From: Pseudomonas baltica
GTDB lineage: Bacteria > Pseudomonadota > Gammaproteobacteria > Pseudomonadales > Pseudomonadaceae
Direction: 5' to 3'
Assembly (NCBI RefSeq): GCF_031880315.1
Contig: NZ_CP134771.1
Location: 6,387,001-6,451,000, forward strand
Length of the DNA stretch: 64,000 nucleotides
The notes under the pieces are model-generated. The model worked only from the letters and a program-made list of their open reading frames with translations, did no database searches and was not told where the DNA came from. Positions 17,701 to 25,326 of the stretch are shown piece by piece. The first letter of the stretch is position 1. Every line of letters starts with the position of its first letter. A program made the position numbers and the translations under genes.

Positions 17701-18771
17701 ACTCGGCAGATCGATGGCGGGCCTATTTCGGCGATCTACAGCCTCGACCAGCAAAATGCACGGTTGTTGTCAGGCAGCGAGTCGGGGCATGAGTTCAAGC
17801 GCGAGTTCTTCAGTACAGGCGAGCTGAAGTCCGAGCGGCTCATCGATGCCAACGGCGAGCATGACATGAGCTACGTCTACAGCTTGCGCGGCCGACTGCT
17901 CAGTTACACTGACGTACTGGGCAATACCCAGACCCACAGCTATGACCTGGGCGGACGTCTGAGCGCCACTCGACTGGGAACCACTCACACTCGTCTGACG
18001 TACAACGCGTCGGGCCTGAACGATGGTATCAATACCCGGGACGATGCACTCGATCAGCAGGTCAACATTAGCCTGGAATATGACGAACAGGGGCGAGAGG
18101 TCCTGCGCACGTTCGACCTGGGCGACGGCCAGGTGCAAAAACTCGCCCAGGCCTACACCTTGCTCGACCAGATAAGCAAACGCACCCTCAGCGAAGCGGA
18201 CACAGTGCTGCGGGAGGAAGGTTTCAACTACGACGTCCGCGGGCGGCTGGATACGTACACGGCCACCGGCAGTGAGGCGCCTTTTGATCCGGCGAACAAG
18301 CAGATGGTCAGCCAGGTGTTTCTGTGCGACGCCATCGACAACCACGAGATTGTCTTGACCGAGTTCAAGGAGGCTGACGGCACGTCAGGGAGCAACTTTG
18401 CCACGTACGCCTACAGTGCTGTAGATCCGGCGCAACTGGTAGAGATCACTAACGATCACGCAGCGTATGCCAGGTTCAACATGATCTTGAAATACGATGC
18501 CAATGGCTGCCTGCTGCAAGACGAGGAGGGCCGGGAGCTGGAGTACGATGGGCTGAGCCGTTTGGTCAGGGTCAAGCCGACCGACGCGGCGGAGCTGGAT
18601 TATCGCTACAGCGCCGACGATCGGATCTGCCAAGCCGCCGCCGAACGCCGCTTCTACCGATCCGGAGAGCTGGTTAGCCTGGTCGAGGTCAACGGTGACG
18701 CCCGCACCATCGTGCGTGCGGGTGATGCCCTGGTAGCGGAGCATCAGACGCAACTCGCGCCCAAGGCATGA
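14701..18771 (+). CDS. RHS/YD-repeat protein ending inside the RHS core
   Basis: This 1356-residue protein is homologous along its length to the RHS protein at 1444-6360. It shares the N-terminus (SNAFNFMSFIESGVDPRTGQ; GYGLGWDL) and later landmarks (HPYGFVSQ, YDVFDRLISNLLPDG, ELEYDGLSRLVR). It contains a charged insertion around residues 275-320 (LLAREARERFELGRRQR) absent from its partner. It stops at VAEHQTQLAPKA, at the point where the partner reads PLGEQRVGEPD, so about 110 residues of the core are missing, including the RRFLSPD-like segment and the DPxG cleavage motifs, and there is no toxin tip. No continuation of the core is visible in the 50 bases before the next gene. AAAGGA lies upstream of the ATG. 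It could be a tip-deleted remnant or a genuine half-shell; the open, undamaged frame favours neither. Confidence 0.82.
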   Translation: MTSSTAVHSNAFNFMSFIESGVDPRTGQYTLAINLPALQSYDLNGPEFPISLSYNPLNTTHSGYGLGWDLKLSQYTPATGILALSTGETFKSTATEGGRLVFKEQKLDSFRCFVDGNGWYRVVHKSGLVEYLQEQGIAGYQVALPRYVESPQGHRLQLDYQPFGNFLRLATVRDDSSVLLQISIDGKLVHIDQRPGAAEDGGAWARYTLQLGAGDRVDRISLPSTPASSWRFTYELAKGMLILKTIGSPTGAVETLEYLDDGHVFPDGSSAADHLTDDGEPLSLLAREARERFELGRRQRSGESPAVTQARAAAKARPPLPRVTRHVTDPGFGQPLIEVRYTYTLDGNPSIHNFLGAGLSDVIFEDDGLDNIYKTRTAYRYGSVETLWVAGVAVRSITRTFNRYHLLIEESTQQNDSIKRVVTRYHITEGLDFDLQPAQVQLPRQVETTWRNVAAGTARTETEYSTFDRYGNPTETTAANGVREVSTWYPAEASEGCPAHPYGFVSQLREQTTYPANSAYTDEPVLRTRYRYALLDPLNLIPYESGQQPPVSGSLMPWLAPSSELQTTLVNDSATEVQVKVSDYLHEPTHPGKHGRTKSVKVTLGGVTTFPATGAPVTAGGYASTTQYTYEKISASATLKTVETTTTFDSLQKVISRQASILTGNVLLDRDDNGVEIETQYNALDQVTAEIAAPNTPERAQRSYFYELVNAAGEQAMQRVIDVKGVETRTYFDGLNRAIKEERQLCDSPTRASEFVQTYAASYDALGQLVSETEFDVRLGDAPAVSDTSFTKAEWDWLGQDSLALTTVFTYDDWGQQKSATGPDGVVDYEQTDPVSLETSAWRTGIGKTVTKNNLFEKADWIERRSVAGGLYSKETSEYDGLGRLRKEQDARGRATSYSYDVFDRLISNLLPDGAVVKREFAAHSSEDLPTSIGVVAAGKSYHLGTQQFDGLSRLTVSIIGNRHRRNTYNSTGSQPDFVHTPAGDMIAYTYKPHLSDDPVTRQIDGGPISAIYSLDQQNARLLSGSESGHEFKREFFSTGELKSERLIDANGEHDMSYVYSLRGRLLSYTDVLGNTQTHSYDLGGRLSATRLGTTHTRLTYNASGLNDGINTRDDALDQQVNISLEYDEQGREVLRTFDLGDGQVQKLAQAYTLLDQISKRTLSEADTVLREEGFNYDVRGRLDTYTATGSEAPFDPANKQMVSQVFLCDAIDNHEIVLTEFKEADGTSGSNFATYAYSAVDPAQLVEITNDHAAYARFNMILKYDANGCLLQDEEGRELEYDGLSRLVRVKPTDAAELDYRYSADDRICQAAAERRFYRSGELVSLVEVNGDARTIVRAGDALVAEHQTQLAPKA

Positions 18772-18777
18772 CGCATG

Positions 18778-18811
18778 CCTGCACGGGGGCCATTATCGAC
18801 CTTCGTGCAGG
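18778..18811 (+). terminator. Weak inverted repeat between convergent genes
   Basis: CCTGCACG (18778-18785) pairs with CGTGCAGG (18804-18811), followed by GTTGGACCTTTT. The 18-base loop makes it a poor terminator, but it lies exactly between the end of the plus RHS operon and the end of the minus regulator gene. Confidence 0.35.
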
Positions 18812-18821
18812 GTTGGACCTT

Positions 18822-19445
18822 TTAGCCGCTGGCGTCCAGGCCAGTGATGTAATCGAGCAGCGCGCTGTCATGGGCCAGCCCCAGCTTGTCCATGGCATTG
18901 CGTTTATGCCGGCTTACGGTCTTTTCGCTGCGATGGGTAAGCAAGGCGATATCGCGACCCGACAACCCGTTGGCCATCATCCGTAATACCTCAAGTTCTC
19001 GTGCTGACAACGGATCGTTGGGTTGTTCCAGCTTGCGCATATAACTGGGACTGATATAGCGACGTCTCATTCCCGCCAGACGCGTCGCCCGCGGTAATTC
19101 GGTCAGGTTTTCGTTCTTGTTGTACAAACCCATGACGCCCATACGCAGTAACGCCCGCAATATGTGGGTACTGCTGAGCATGCTTAGCACGACGATCTGT
19201 ACTTGGGGGTATTCGCGGCGTATGCGGCCGATCATCGTCAGGCCATCGGCCAGTTCGCCTTTGGGCATGGAAAAGTCCGTAATCAAGACTTTGCAGGTTA
19301 CCCGAGCAAGCAAATCGAAAAGGCCGACCACGGTATTGGCGGTGCCGACCACTTCGAAGCCTTGACGAGGGTCGGCGCTAAGCGTTGCGGTGGTGCCGAG
19401 CAGGACGACGGGGTGGTCGTCTGCGATCATTACTTTGAGGTCCAA
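18822..19445 (-). CDS. RcsB-like response regulator (receiver plus LuxR-type HTH)
   Basis: This 207-residue protein has an N-terminal receiver domain: acidic ADDHPVV at about 8-14, the phospho-acceptor aspartate in LITDFSMP near residue 57, and the switch region VVLSML. A C-terminal LuxR/NarL HTH follows (LSARELEVLRMMANGLSGRD; KTVSRHKRNAMDKLG). The wording of several stretches (ADDHP.VLLG, LITD.SMP, DG.T.I..I, KT.S..K..AM.KLG..ND-like, ALLDYITG) follows E. coli RcsB unusually closely. No sensor kinase gene is adjacent, so its input is unknown. It converges on the RHS operon and is followed, on the same strand but upstream, by a stand-alone HTH gene. Regulation of the RHS cluster is inferred from position. 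Confidence 0.86.
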   Translation of the reverse strand: MDLKVMIADDHPVVLLGTTATLSADPRQGFEVVGTANTVVGLFDLLARVTCKVLITDFSMPKGELADGLTMIGRIRREYPQVQIVVLSMLSSTHILRALLRMGVMGLYNKNENLTELPRATRLAGMRRRYISPSYMRKLEQPNDPLSARELEVLRMMANGLSGRDIALLTHRSEKTVSRHKRNAMDKLGLAHDSALLDYITGLDASG

Positions 19446-19492
19446 GATTCAATTACCCAGCAGATGGACGGCCGCTCCGGGCGCGGTGCGCC

Positions 19493-19768
19493 CTATGGTC
19501 CGGGGCTTAGCAGTCCCAGCCCCACGGCCATGATCAAGGCATGAGCACGGGTGCTCACATTCAATTTCCCCATGATGTTTCGGCAATGGAAGTTCACTGT
19601 GCATTCCTTGCATTCGATGATGTGGCCGATTTCCCATGAGCTTTTTCCCTGAGCGACCCACATTAGCACTTGTTGCTCGCGGCAGGTGAGCGAAATCGAC
19701 CCCAGATGTTTGGCGGTGTCCGCATCGGCGGGGCGGGTAGTCAGGTGTTTGCGAGAATTCCTTGGCAT
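19493..19768 (-). CDS. Stand-alone LuxR-type HTH protein
   Basis: This 91-residue protein consists of little more than a GerE/LuxR DNA-binding domain: ISLTCREQQVLMWVAQGKSS, a two-helix HTH with CTVNFHCRNIMGKLNVSTRA, and a short hydrophobic end. There is no receiver or autoinducer domain. The ATG at 19768 is preferred to the in-frame TTG at 19783 because GGGAGTG lies just upstream of it. It precedes the RcsB-like gene on the same strand by about 47 bases, so the two are probably co-transcribed, and it shares a 456-base intergenic region full of repeated motifs with the gene at 20225. In Pseudomonas such small HTH proteins often pair with a larger LuxR-type regulator; the target here is inferred only from location. 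Confidence 0.82.
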   Translation of the reverse strand: MPRNSRKHLTTRPADADTAKHLGSISLTCREQQVLMWVAQGKSSWEIGHIIECKECTVNFHCRNIMGKLNVSTRAHALIMAVGLGLLSPGP

Positions 19769-20224
19769 GGCAATCACTCCCAACGGTGGATGCAGGTCGC
19801 TGGCTAGGACCTGCGTAGATGCGACTGGATACGCAATGGGTTATAGCCTGATTTGCCATGTTTGAAACCTGTAGGAAATGACAGGTTTTGCAGTTTAGTA
19901 GTGCTGCCGGAAGATTAATGTAGGACCTAATTGATTGGATTTGTAGGAATTTTCGACAAAAATGACAAAGGTCGAAATTTTCGATATATCTGGCGTTGCG
20001 TCGTTTTTTGATGAAAGTAAATATTCACTAAAATCAAAGTCTTCATTTTTTGTACGCCAAGCCTAATGGCTATTATATCTATAGCGAAGTGTTCTAAAAA
20101 CCTGTCATTTCTTACAGTAGGCGAAATCCGTCATATGCCTCCTAATCCCGTGGTAAGGGCGTCCGCGCGTCATGTAGATGTCGGTAAACCCACAACCACC
20201 GAGTTCGATAAGGGAGTTGCTGAT
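19769..20224. promoter_or_regulatory. AT-rich intergenic region with four TGTARGA-type motifs and dyads
   Basis: This 456-base region separates the divergent HTH gene and the four-repeat protein gene. TGTAGGAAAT occurs at 19870-19879, TGTAGGACCT at 19919-19928, TGTAGGAATT at 19942-19951, and TGTAAGAAAT on the minus strand at 20107-20116. The outer two are extended 20-base copies differing at one position (19870-19889 and its inverted copy 20097-20116). The first also forms a perfect dyad, AAACCTGT-N8-ACAGGTTT (19865-19888). A second dyad, TTTCGAC...GTCGAAA, spans about 19951-19978. The half-site resembles the RcsB-box half TAGGA/TAAGA. These look like operators for the neighbouring regulators; no gene is visible within. 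Confidence 0.55.
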
Positions 20225-22246
20225 ATGAGCTTCAACACCAGGTTGAAAGCAGCCAAGCAAAAGCGGGCGGATGAACGTGAACGTCGGCAAAAGGCTTACC
20301 AACATCTGCGGGCGCAGGCCTTATCGAAACGCAAACCGCGCGCTGACAATGAAGTAGCGGCGCCGTATTTCGAAACAAGCAATATGGTCGAGGACCGTTG
20401 GTTCAAGGCCGGGCAAAAGAACCAGGCGCAGCCTGTGTACCTCTTGGGATATTTTAACCCCTCAGAGTATCCTGGAGAAGTCGACAAGATTTTCCTTGAA
20501 CGTAAGCATCAGGGCGAGCCGGACCTGACCTATCAACTGCTAGGTGAAGTCATTGAGCTAGAAGCCGTTGCCGGCCTTTTCCCGGTTCGTATATCGATGC
20601 CAGCGGTGTATATGAATGACGAAGGGGCGTTCGACTATCGCTTCCGTGTGGAGAGTTGGGCTGGGCCGGAGTCAACTTCCAAGGTGGTCAGTGCCATTCA
20701 GGACTGGACCCCACCTGGCGCAACAGACGAAATGCTCGCACCGGTCATATACCCGTTTGACCAGGAAACTTTTCTGGTCGACGATGCCTATATCGCCGGT
20801 TTGACCCAAGGGCTGGAAGTGGAAATCCCCACCTATGCCAATGACGACGCGGGCGATGTGATCATGTGGTCATGGCTGGGGCAAATTCCCGAAGATGGAC
20901 AGCCGCTGCCTAACATGCAAGAAGCGTTGCTGGTGGATCGCAAGGTCACTGTTCCAAAGCAACTGCTTCTCGATACTGCCGAAGTAAACGGGCGCTGTTA
21001 TTTCTTCTATTTTCTCAAGGACAAGCCCGGCAATATCAGCCGTCTATCCCAGGCGTTACCGGTCAAAGTTGCCAAGGGGCCAGTACCAGGTCCCATCACC
21101 CGTCCTTCTGTGTTTCTGGCCAACCCGAAACTCGAGTACGCGGATATTGCCCAAGGCATTGATGTAACCGTTGGCCCGATTGGCGATTATTTCCGTTCGA
21201 GCGACTCCATCGTGGTGACATGGGGCGCTACTGATCTGCCGCCTGTTTACTTGTATAACGGCGTGGGTTTTCCGATGGATATCCGTGTGCCCAATGATGT
21301 GCTGCGCAAGGAATATCCGGAAGGCACCACGGGGGATGTCGACATCAAGGTGTCGTATCAGGTCTGGCGGGGCTATAACGCCTGGCCGTCGGCTGAGATT
21401 ACTGTCACCGCTAACTTCGAGACCGTAGGTCCGCCCAATCCCGAGTGGCCCGAGCCGGTCAATCCCGACTTGCCGCGGGTAACCCTCAAGCCGTTCGCCG
21501 GTGACGACAACACCCTTGAAGGGAAGGACAACTTCGAGAAAGACGCAACCCTGAAATTTGCGCTTTTTGACGGCGCTAAAGAGGGCGACGTCATTCAGGC
21601 CTATTGGCGAGATGTTCCAGTCGGGGACCCACACTCCGTCGCAGCAGGTGACTTACCCGGTAGTCCCGTCGACATCAAGATACTCTGGGGGGTGATACAG
21701 GCTGGCGGTAATGGTCTGGAGGTACCGGTTTCCTACAGCATCAGCGATCCCAGCGGCGCCAACGAGCTCTGGTGCAAACCGACGCCGGTTCTGGTCAACG
21801 TCGTCGAGTTGACCCTTATCGCCCCTGGTCTGCCGCAGGCGGAGGCGGACAACGAGCGCGCCATCATCAATTGCAGAGTCGCTCACATGGACCATGGTCG
21901 CATCCATATAAAGATCCCTCGTAACCCGCAGTTCGAAGACGGTAAAACCGAGGTGACCGTGTATTGGAAGGGCTATACGCGCGCTGCCGATGGTGGAGTG
22001 GGTGTCGAGATCCCTCAGAGTCATCAGACAAAAACGTTCAAGTGGAGCAGCACCAACGATATTTCCACGGTAGAGCCCGCAGAGGACCGGTTGTTCAGCT
22101 TGCACCCCGCTACAGGAGGCTCCGGTTGGTGCCAGTACTATTACACCATCGCGGTCGAGGGGTTGACGGTGACGTCGCAGATCAAAGAAAACCTTGTGAC
22201 GATGGGGACCCCTGGCGGCTTGTGCGAGATACCCCAGTTGCCTTGA
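20225..22246 (+). CDS. Four-repeat beta-sandwich (Ig-like) protein with basic coiled N-terminus, unknown function
   Basis: This 673-residue protein begins MSFNTRLKAAKQKRADERER, a strongly charged helical segment, and then has four repeats of the domain also seen at 7754-9532. The repeat cores are VIMWSWLGQIPEDGQ near 215, SIVVTWGATDLPP near 335, VIQAYWRDVPVGD near 455 and EVTVYWKGYTRAAD near 580, each followed by an IP/VP strand and a V.YS/FYF strand. The ATG at 20225 is chosen because AAGGGAG lies seven bases upstream; the frame is open back to 20066, but the extra part runs through the operator-like repeats. No signal peptide is visible. It stands alone behind the regulated intergenic region. 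The function is unknown; it is probably a partner of the RHS cluster. Confidence 0.72.
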   Translation: MSFNTRLKAAKQKRADERERRQKAYQHLRAQALSKRKPRADNEVAAPYFETSNMVEDRWFKAGQKNQAQPVYLLGYFNPSEYPGEVDKIFLERKHQGEPDLTYQLLGEVIELEAVAGLFPVRISMPAVYMNDEGAFDYRFRVESWAGPESTSKVVSAIQDWTPPGATDEMLAPVIYPFDQETFLVDDAYIAGLTQGLEVEIPTYANDDAGDVIMWSWLGQIPEDGQPLPNMQEALLVDRKVTVPKQLLLDTAEVNGRCYFFYFLKDKPGNISRLSQALPVKVAKGPVPGPITRPSVFLANPKLEYADIAQGIDVTVGPIGDYFRSSDSIVVTWGATDLPPVYLYNGVGFPMDIRVPNDVLRKEYPEGTTGDVDIKVSYQVWRGYNAWPSAEITVTANFETVGPPNPEWPEPVNPDLPRVTLKPFAGDDNTLEGKDNFEKDATLKFALFDGAKEGDVIQAYWRDVPVGDPHSVAAGDLPGSPVDIKILWGVIQAGGNGLEVPVSYSISDPSGANELWCKPTPVLVNVVELTLIAPGLPQAEADNERAIINCRVAHMDHGRIHIKIPRNPQFEDGKTEVTVYWKGYTRAADGGVGVEIPQSHQTKTFKWSSTNDISTVEPAEDRLFSLHPATGGSGWCQYYYTIAVEGLTVTSQIKENLVTMGTPGGLCEIPQLP

Positions 22247-22252
22247 GTCAGA

Positions 22253-22300
22253 GACGCCGTGTGGGCGCAGTGATCCCGGTCGCTGCGCCCTGTTGGCGTC
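22253..22300 (+). terminator. Long GC-rich hairpin after the four-repeat protein gene
   Basis: GACGCC (22253-22258) pairs with GGCGTC (22295-22300), and GGGCGCAG (22263-22270) with CTGCGCCC (22283-22290), separated by a small internal loop. There is no T-run, so this is either a terminator without a U-tract or an mRNA-stabilising 3' structure. Confidence 0.5.
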
Positions 22301-22426
22301 GGTACTGAATGATCGAGAAGCAAAATCAGACGTGTCCTAAAGAGATTACAAATCGTTGCAACTACCATGCGGACCCGCGAGGTGGGCACCCACCCATGCC
22401 CATCACTCCCCCTAGAGGATATCTTG

Positions 22427-25309
22427 TTGAATACGTCCCGCAACGCTTTGCCCGTCCGTCCCGCACAGTTCCCTTTGAGCCCCTTGGCGGGCCTGATCAG
22501 GTACCTGACCGTGGTGCCGTTACTGTGGAGTGGCTACTCGTTGGCAGGGGACGTGGATGGCACCACCGTTTCGCTAATCGATAATGATCAAGCCTATCAG
22601 GCCTGGAATGTGGTCAATGGCGGTGTATTCAATGTTATCAACAGTGATGCTGAGAGTATTAGCACCCTTGGGTCTACCGTTAATCTCAGTGGCGCAACTA
22701 TCGGCTTGCGTGGGTCCTCCGGTACTGGCCTGAATAACCAAGGCTCCGCCCTGACTGTCGATAACAGCGTCATCTTCGGTAGCGCAGCGGGTATGCGGGT
22801 CTCGAGCACATTGGCCGGTCCAAGCACGGCCGTCATTCGAAATAGTCAAATAACGGGAGGGACGGGAGGCATTAATGTGGCGGAATCCGACCTGACATTG
22901 ATCAATTCGCAGGTAACCGCCACTGGCGCCAATGGCAACGGTTTGAGTTCCAGTGGCGGTACGATCATGTTGATCGATAGCCAGATCAAGGGCGGCAATT
23001 TCGGCATTACCGTAATACGGCCGGCCAACAACGGTATTTCGGTGGTCGATCTTGATAACACCTCGGTAGAAGGGGGCACGGGTGCTGCGATCAATGTGTT
23101 CAATCGGGGCTTGACCACCTCAGTGATCAATATCCGCAATGGCTCGACCCTGGTGGGCGGTAACGGGGTAATCCTGGACGTCAATGGCAGCAGCAAGGTA
23201 CAGGCCAACGTCAGCAACAGCGATTTGACAGGCAACATTATCGTGCATGCGCCCATTGCAGGGTTCGGTGATGCGCTGCTGGATTTGAGCATGAACAGCG
23301 CCAGCCTCACTGGCGATGTCGACGCGCAAGACGGTAGTGTGGCCAACCTGGCACTGGCCAACGGCAGTCTGCTGAGCGGTAATTTCAATCTGGCCGGCGC
23401 TAGTACGGGCAGCCTGAGCCTGGGCAGTGGCAGCCAGATGACCGGGTCAGTCAACCTGGCCGATACGACGGACGCACAGCTGAGTTTGGCCACTTCCAGC
23501 CTGTTGCTGGGTGACATCAACCTGATCGACGCCAGCAGCGCCACCTTGAACCTGGACAGCGGTAGCCAGATGACGGGTTCGGTCAACCTGGCCGGTACCA
23601 GTTCGGCACAGGTAAGCCTCGCCAATGCCGGTCATTTGCTGGGCGATCTCAACCTCAACGACGCCAGCAGCGCTAGCTTGAGCCTTGACAGCGGTAGCCA
23701 GATGACGGGTTCGGTCAACCTGGCCGGTACCAGTTCGGCACAGGTAAGCCTCGCCAATGCCGGTCATTTGCTGGGCGATCTCAACCTCAACGACGCCAGC
23801 AGCGCTAGCTTGAGCCTCGACAGCGGCAGCCAGATGACTGGCTCGGTCAAGCTGGCTGATACCAGCACTGCGCAAGTAACCCTGGCCAATGGCAGCCAAC
23901 TGACCGGTGACGTGATCGCCGCCGCCGGCACAACCGCCAACGTCACCCTTGACTCGGGCTCCTTGCTGACCGGTCGTCTGGAAAACCTGCAGTCGCTGAG
24001 CATCAACAATAACGCGCAATGGCAGATGGTCGAGGACAGTACGGTCGACACGCTGAGCTTGGACGGCGGACGTGTGCGCTTCGGCGAGGCCACGGACTTT
24101 CAGACACTGAACGTCGGCGATCTGTCAGGCAACGGCACATTTGTCATGGACGTCGATTTCGCTTCGGGCGACCGTGACTTCCTCAACGTCACCGGCAATG
24201 CCAGCGGCAATCACGAGTTGCTGATCGCCAGCACCGGCACCGATCCGGTCAGCGACACCAGCCTGCACGTGGTGCATATCAACGCGGGCGATGCGACCTT
24301 CGGGCTGGTGGGCGGCGCTGTCGACCTGGGCACTTGGTCCTATGGACTGCGCGGCGAAGGTACCGACTGGTACCTGGATGCCTCGCAGAAGACCATCAGT
24401 CCCGGTACCGCCTCGGTGCTGGCGTTGTTCAACACCGCGCCTACCGTGTGGTACGGCGAGTTGAGCTCGCTGCGCAGCCGCATGGGTGAGTTGCGCAGCA
24501 ACAGCAGCCAGACCGGGGCGTGGAGCCGAGTCTACGGCGCCAAGTACGACGTCAGTGCCAACAATGGCCTGAGCTACAGCCAGCAGCAGAATGGTTTCTC
24601 GATCGGTGCGGATGCGCCGCTGCCCGTGGGCGACGGCCAGTGGCTGTTGGGGGTGCTGGCGGGTCATAGCGATTCCGACCTGAGCCTGGCCCGGGGTTCC
24701 AGCGGTACGGTCAAAAGTTACTATGCGGGGGTCTATACCACCTGGCTGGATGCCCAGAGCGGGTACTACTTTGATGGCGTGCTGAAATTCAACCGGTTCA
24801 ACAACGACTCCAAGGTCAATCTCAGCGACGGCACCCGTACCAAAGGCAGCTACGACAACAACGCACTGGGCGCCTCGGCGGAGTTCGGCAAGCATATCAA
24901 GCTCGATGATGGCTACTTCGTCGAACCCTCGGCGCAGTTGGCCACGGTATTCATTCAGGGGCGCGATTACAGCCTCGACAACGACATGCAGGCCAGTGGC
25001 GAACGTACTCGCTCGCTGCTCGGCAAGCTGGGCGCCACGGCCGGACGCCGCTTTGATCTGGGCGAAGGGCGCTATGCCCAGCCTTATGTGCGGGCGGCCT
25101 ATGTGCATGAATTTGCCAAGGGCAACGAGGTGTCGGTCAACGGCAACAGCTTCAACAACGATTTGTCCGGCTCGCGTGGCGAACTTGGGGCGGGCCTGTC
25201 GGTGGCCATCGCCGACAAGTGGGACGTGCATGCCGACTTCCAGTACACCGATGGCGAGAAGCTCTCGCAGCCTTGGGGGGCTAACGTAGGGGTGCGGTAT
25301 AGCTGGTAA
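22427..25309 (+). CDS. Pertactin-type autotransporter
   Basis: This is a classical (type Va) autotransporter of about 960 residues. After a signal-like hydrophobic segment (LIRYLTVVPLLWSGYSLAG), the passenger is a Ser/Gly/Asn-rich beta-helix with repeats of the form GSQMTGSVNLAGTSSAQVSL (44-residue period, around residues 330-480). A linker region follows (DRDFLNVTGNASG...GTDWYLDA), then a C-terminal beta-barrel of about 270 residues starting TGAWSRVYGAKYDVSANNGL and ending VGVRYSW, the terminal aromatic expected for BAM insertion. I prefer the TTG at 22427 because AGAGGA lies seven bases upstream; an in-frame ATG at 22367 has no such site and would add an unlikely leader. The passenger carries no protease or lipase motif I recognise, so adhesin or aggregation is the best guess. 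The gene is monocistronic, with REP sequences after it. Confidence 0.87.
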   Translation: MNTSRNALPVRPAQFPLSPLAGLIRYLTVVPLLWSGYSLAGDVDGTTVSLIDNDQAYQAWNVVNGGVFNVINSDAESISTLGSTVNLSGATIGLRGSSGTGLNNQGSALTVDNSVIFGSAAGMRVSSTLAGPSTAVIRNSQITGGTGGINVAESDLTLINSQVTATGANGNGLSSSGGTIMLIDSQIKGGNFGITVIRPANNGISVVDLDNTSVEGGTGAAINVFNRGLTTSVINIRNGSTLVGGNGVILDVNGSSKVQANVSNSDLTGNIIVHAPIAGFGDALLDLSMNSASLTGDVDAQDGSVANLALANGSLLSGNFNLAGASTGSLSLGSGSQMTGSVNLADTTDAQLSLATSSLLLGDINLIDASSATLNLDSGSQMTGSVNLAGTSSAQVSLANAGHLLGDLNLNDASSASLSLDSGSQMTGSVNLAGTSSAQVSLANAGHLLGDLNLNDASSASLSLDSGSQMTGSVKLADTSTAQVTLANGSQLTGDVIAAAGTTANVTLDSGSLLTGRLENLQSLSINNNAQWQMVEDSTVDTLSLDGGRVRFGEATDFQTLNVGDLSGNGTFVMDVDFASGDRDFLNVTGNASGNHELLIASTGTDPVSDTSLHVVHINAGDATFGLVGGAVDLGTWSYGLRGEGTDWYLDASQKTISPGTASVLALFNTAPTVWYGELSSLRSRMGELRSNSSQTGAWSRVYGAKYDVSANNGLSYSQQQNGFSIGADAPLPVGDGQWLLGVLAGHSDSDLSLARGSSGTVKSYYAGVYTTWLDAQSGYYFDGVLKFNRFNNDSKVNLSDGTRTKGSYDNNALGASAEFGKHIKLDDGYFVEPSAQLATVFIQGRDYSLDNDMQASGERTRSLLGKLGATAGRRFDLGEGRYAQPYVRAAYVHEFAKGNEVSVNGNSFNNDLSGSRGELGAGLSVAIADKWDVHADFQYTDGEKLSQPWGANVGVRYSW
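23570..23833 (+). repeat. Near-perfect 132-base tandem repeat in the autotransporter passenger
   Basis: The 132-base unit starting ATGACGGGTTCGGTCAACCT at 23570 recurs almost identically at 23702. Degenerate copies flank it (about 23430-23569 and 23834-23880). Each unit encodes 44 residues. Identity at the DNA level points to recent duplication or conversion. Confidence 0.85.
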
Positions 25310-25326
25310 TTCGGCGTTCGGGTTCG

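Noticed and set aside
22367..22426. ATG start of the autotransporter at 22367
   Set aside because: It has no ribosome-binding site and would place a non-signal-like leader ahead of the hydrophobic segment; the TTG at 22427 has AGAGGA upstream. The ATG cannot be fully excluded.
23430..23880. Possible CRISPR-like repeat array
   Set aside because: The 132-base units are in frame within a coding sequence with no spacers of variable sequence; they are protein repeats.
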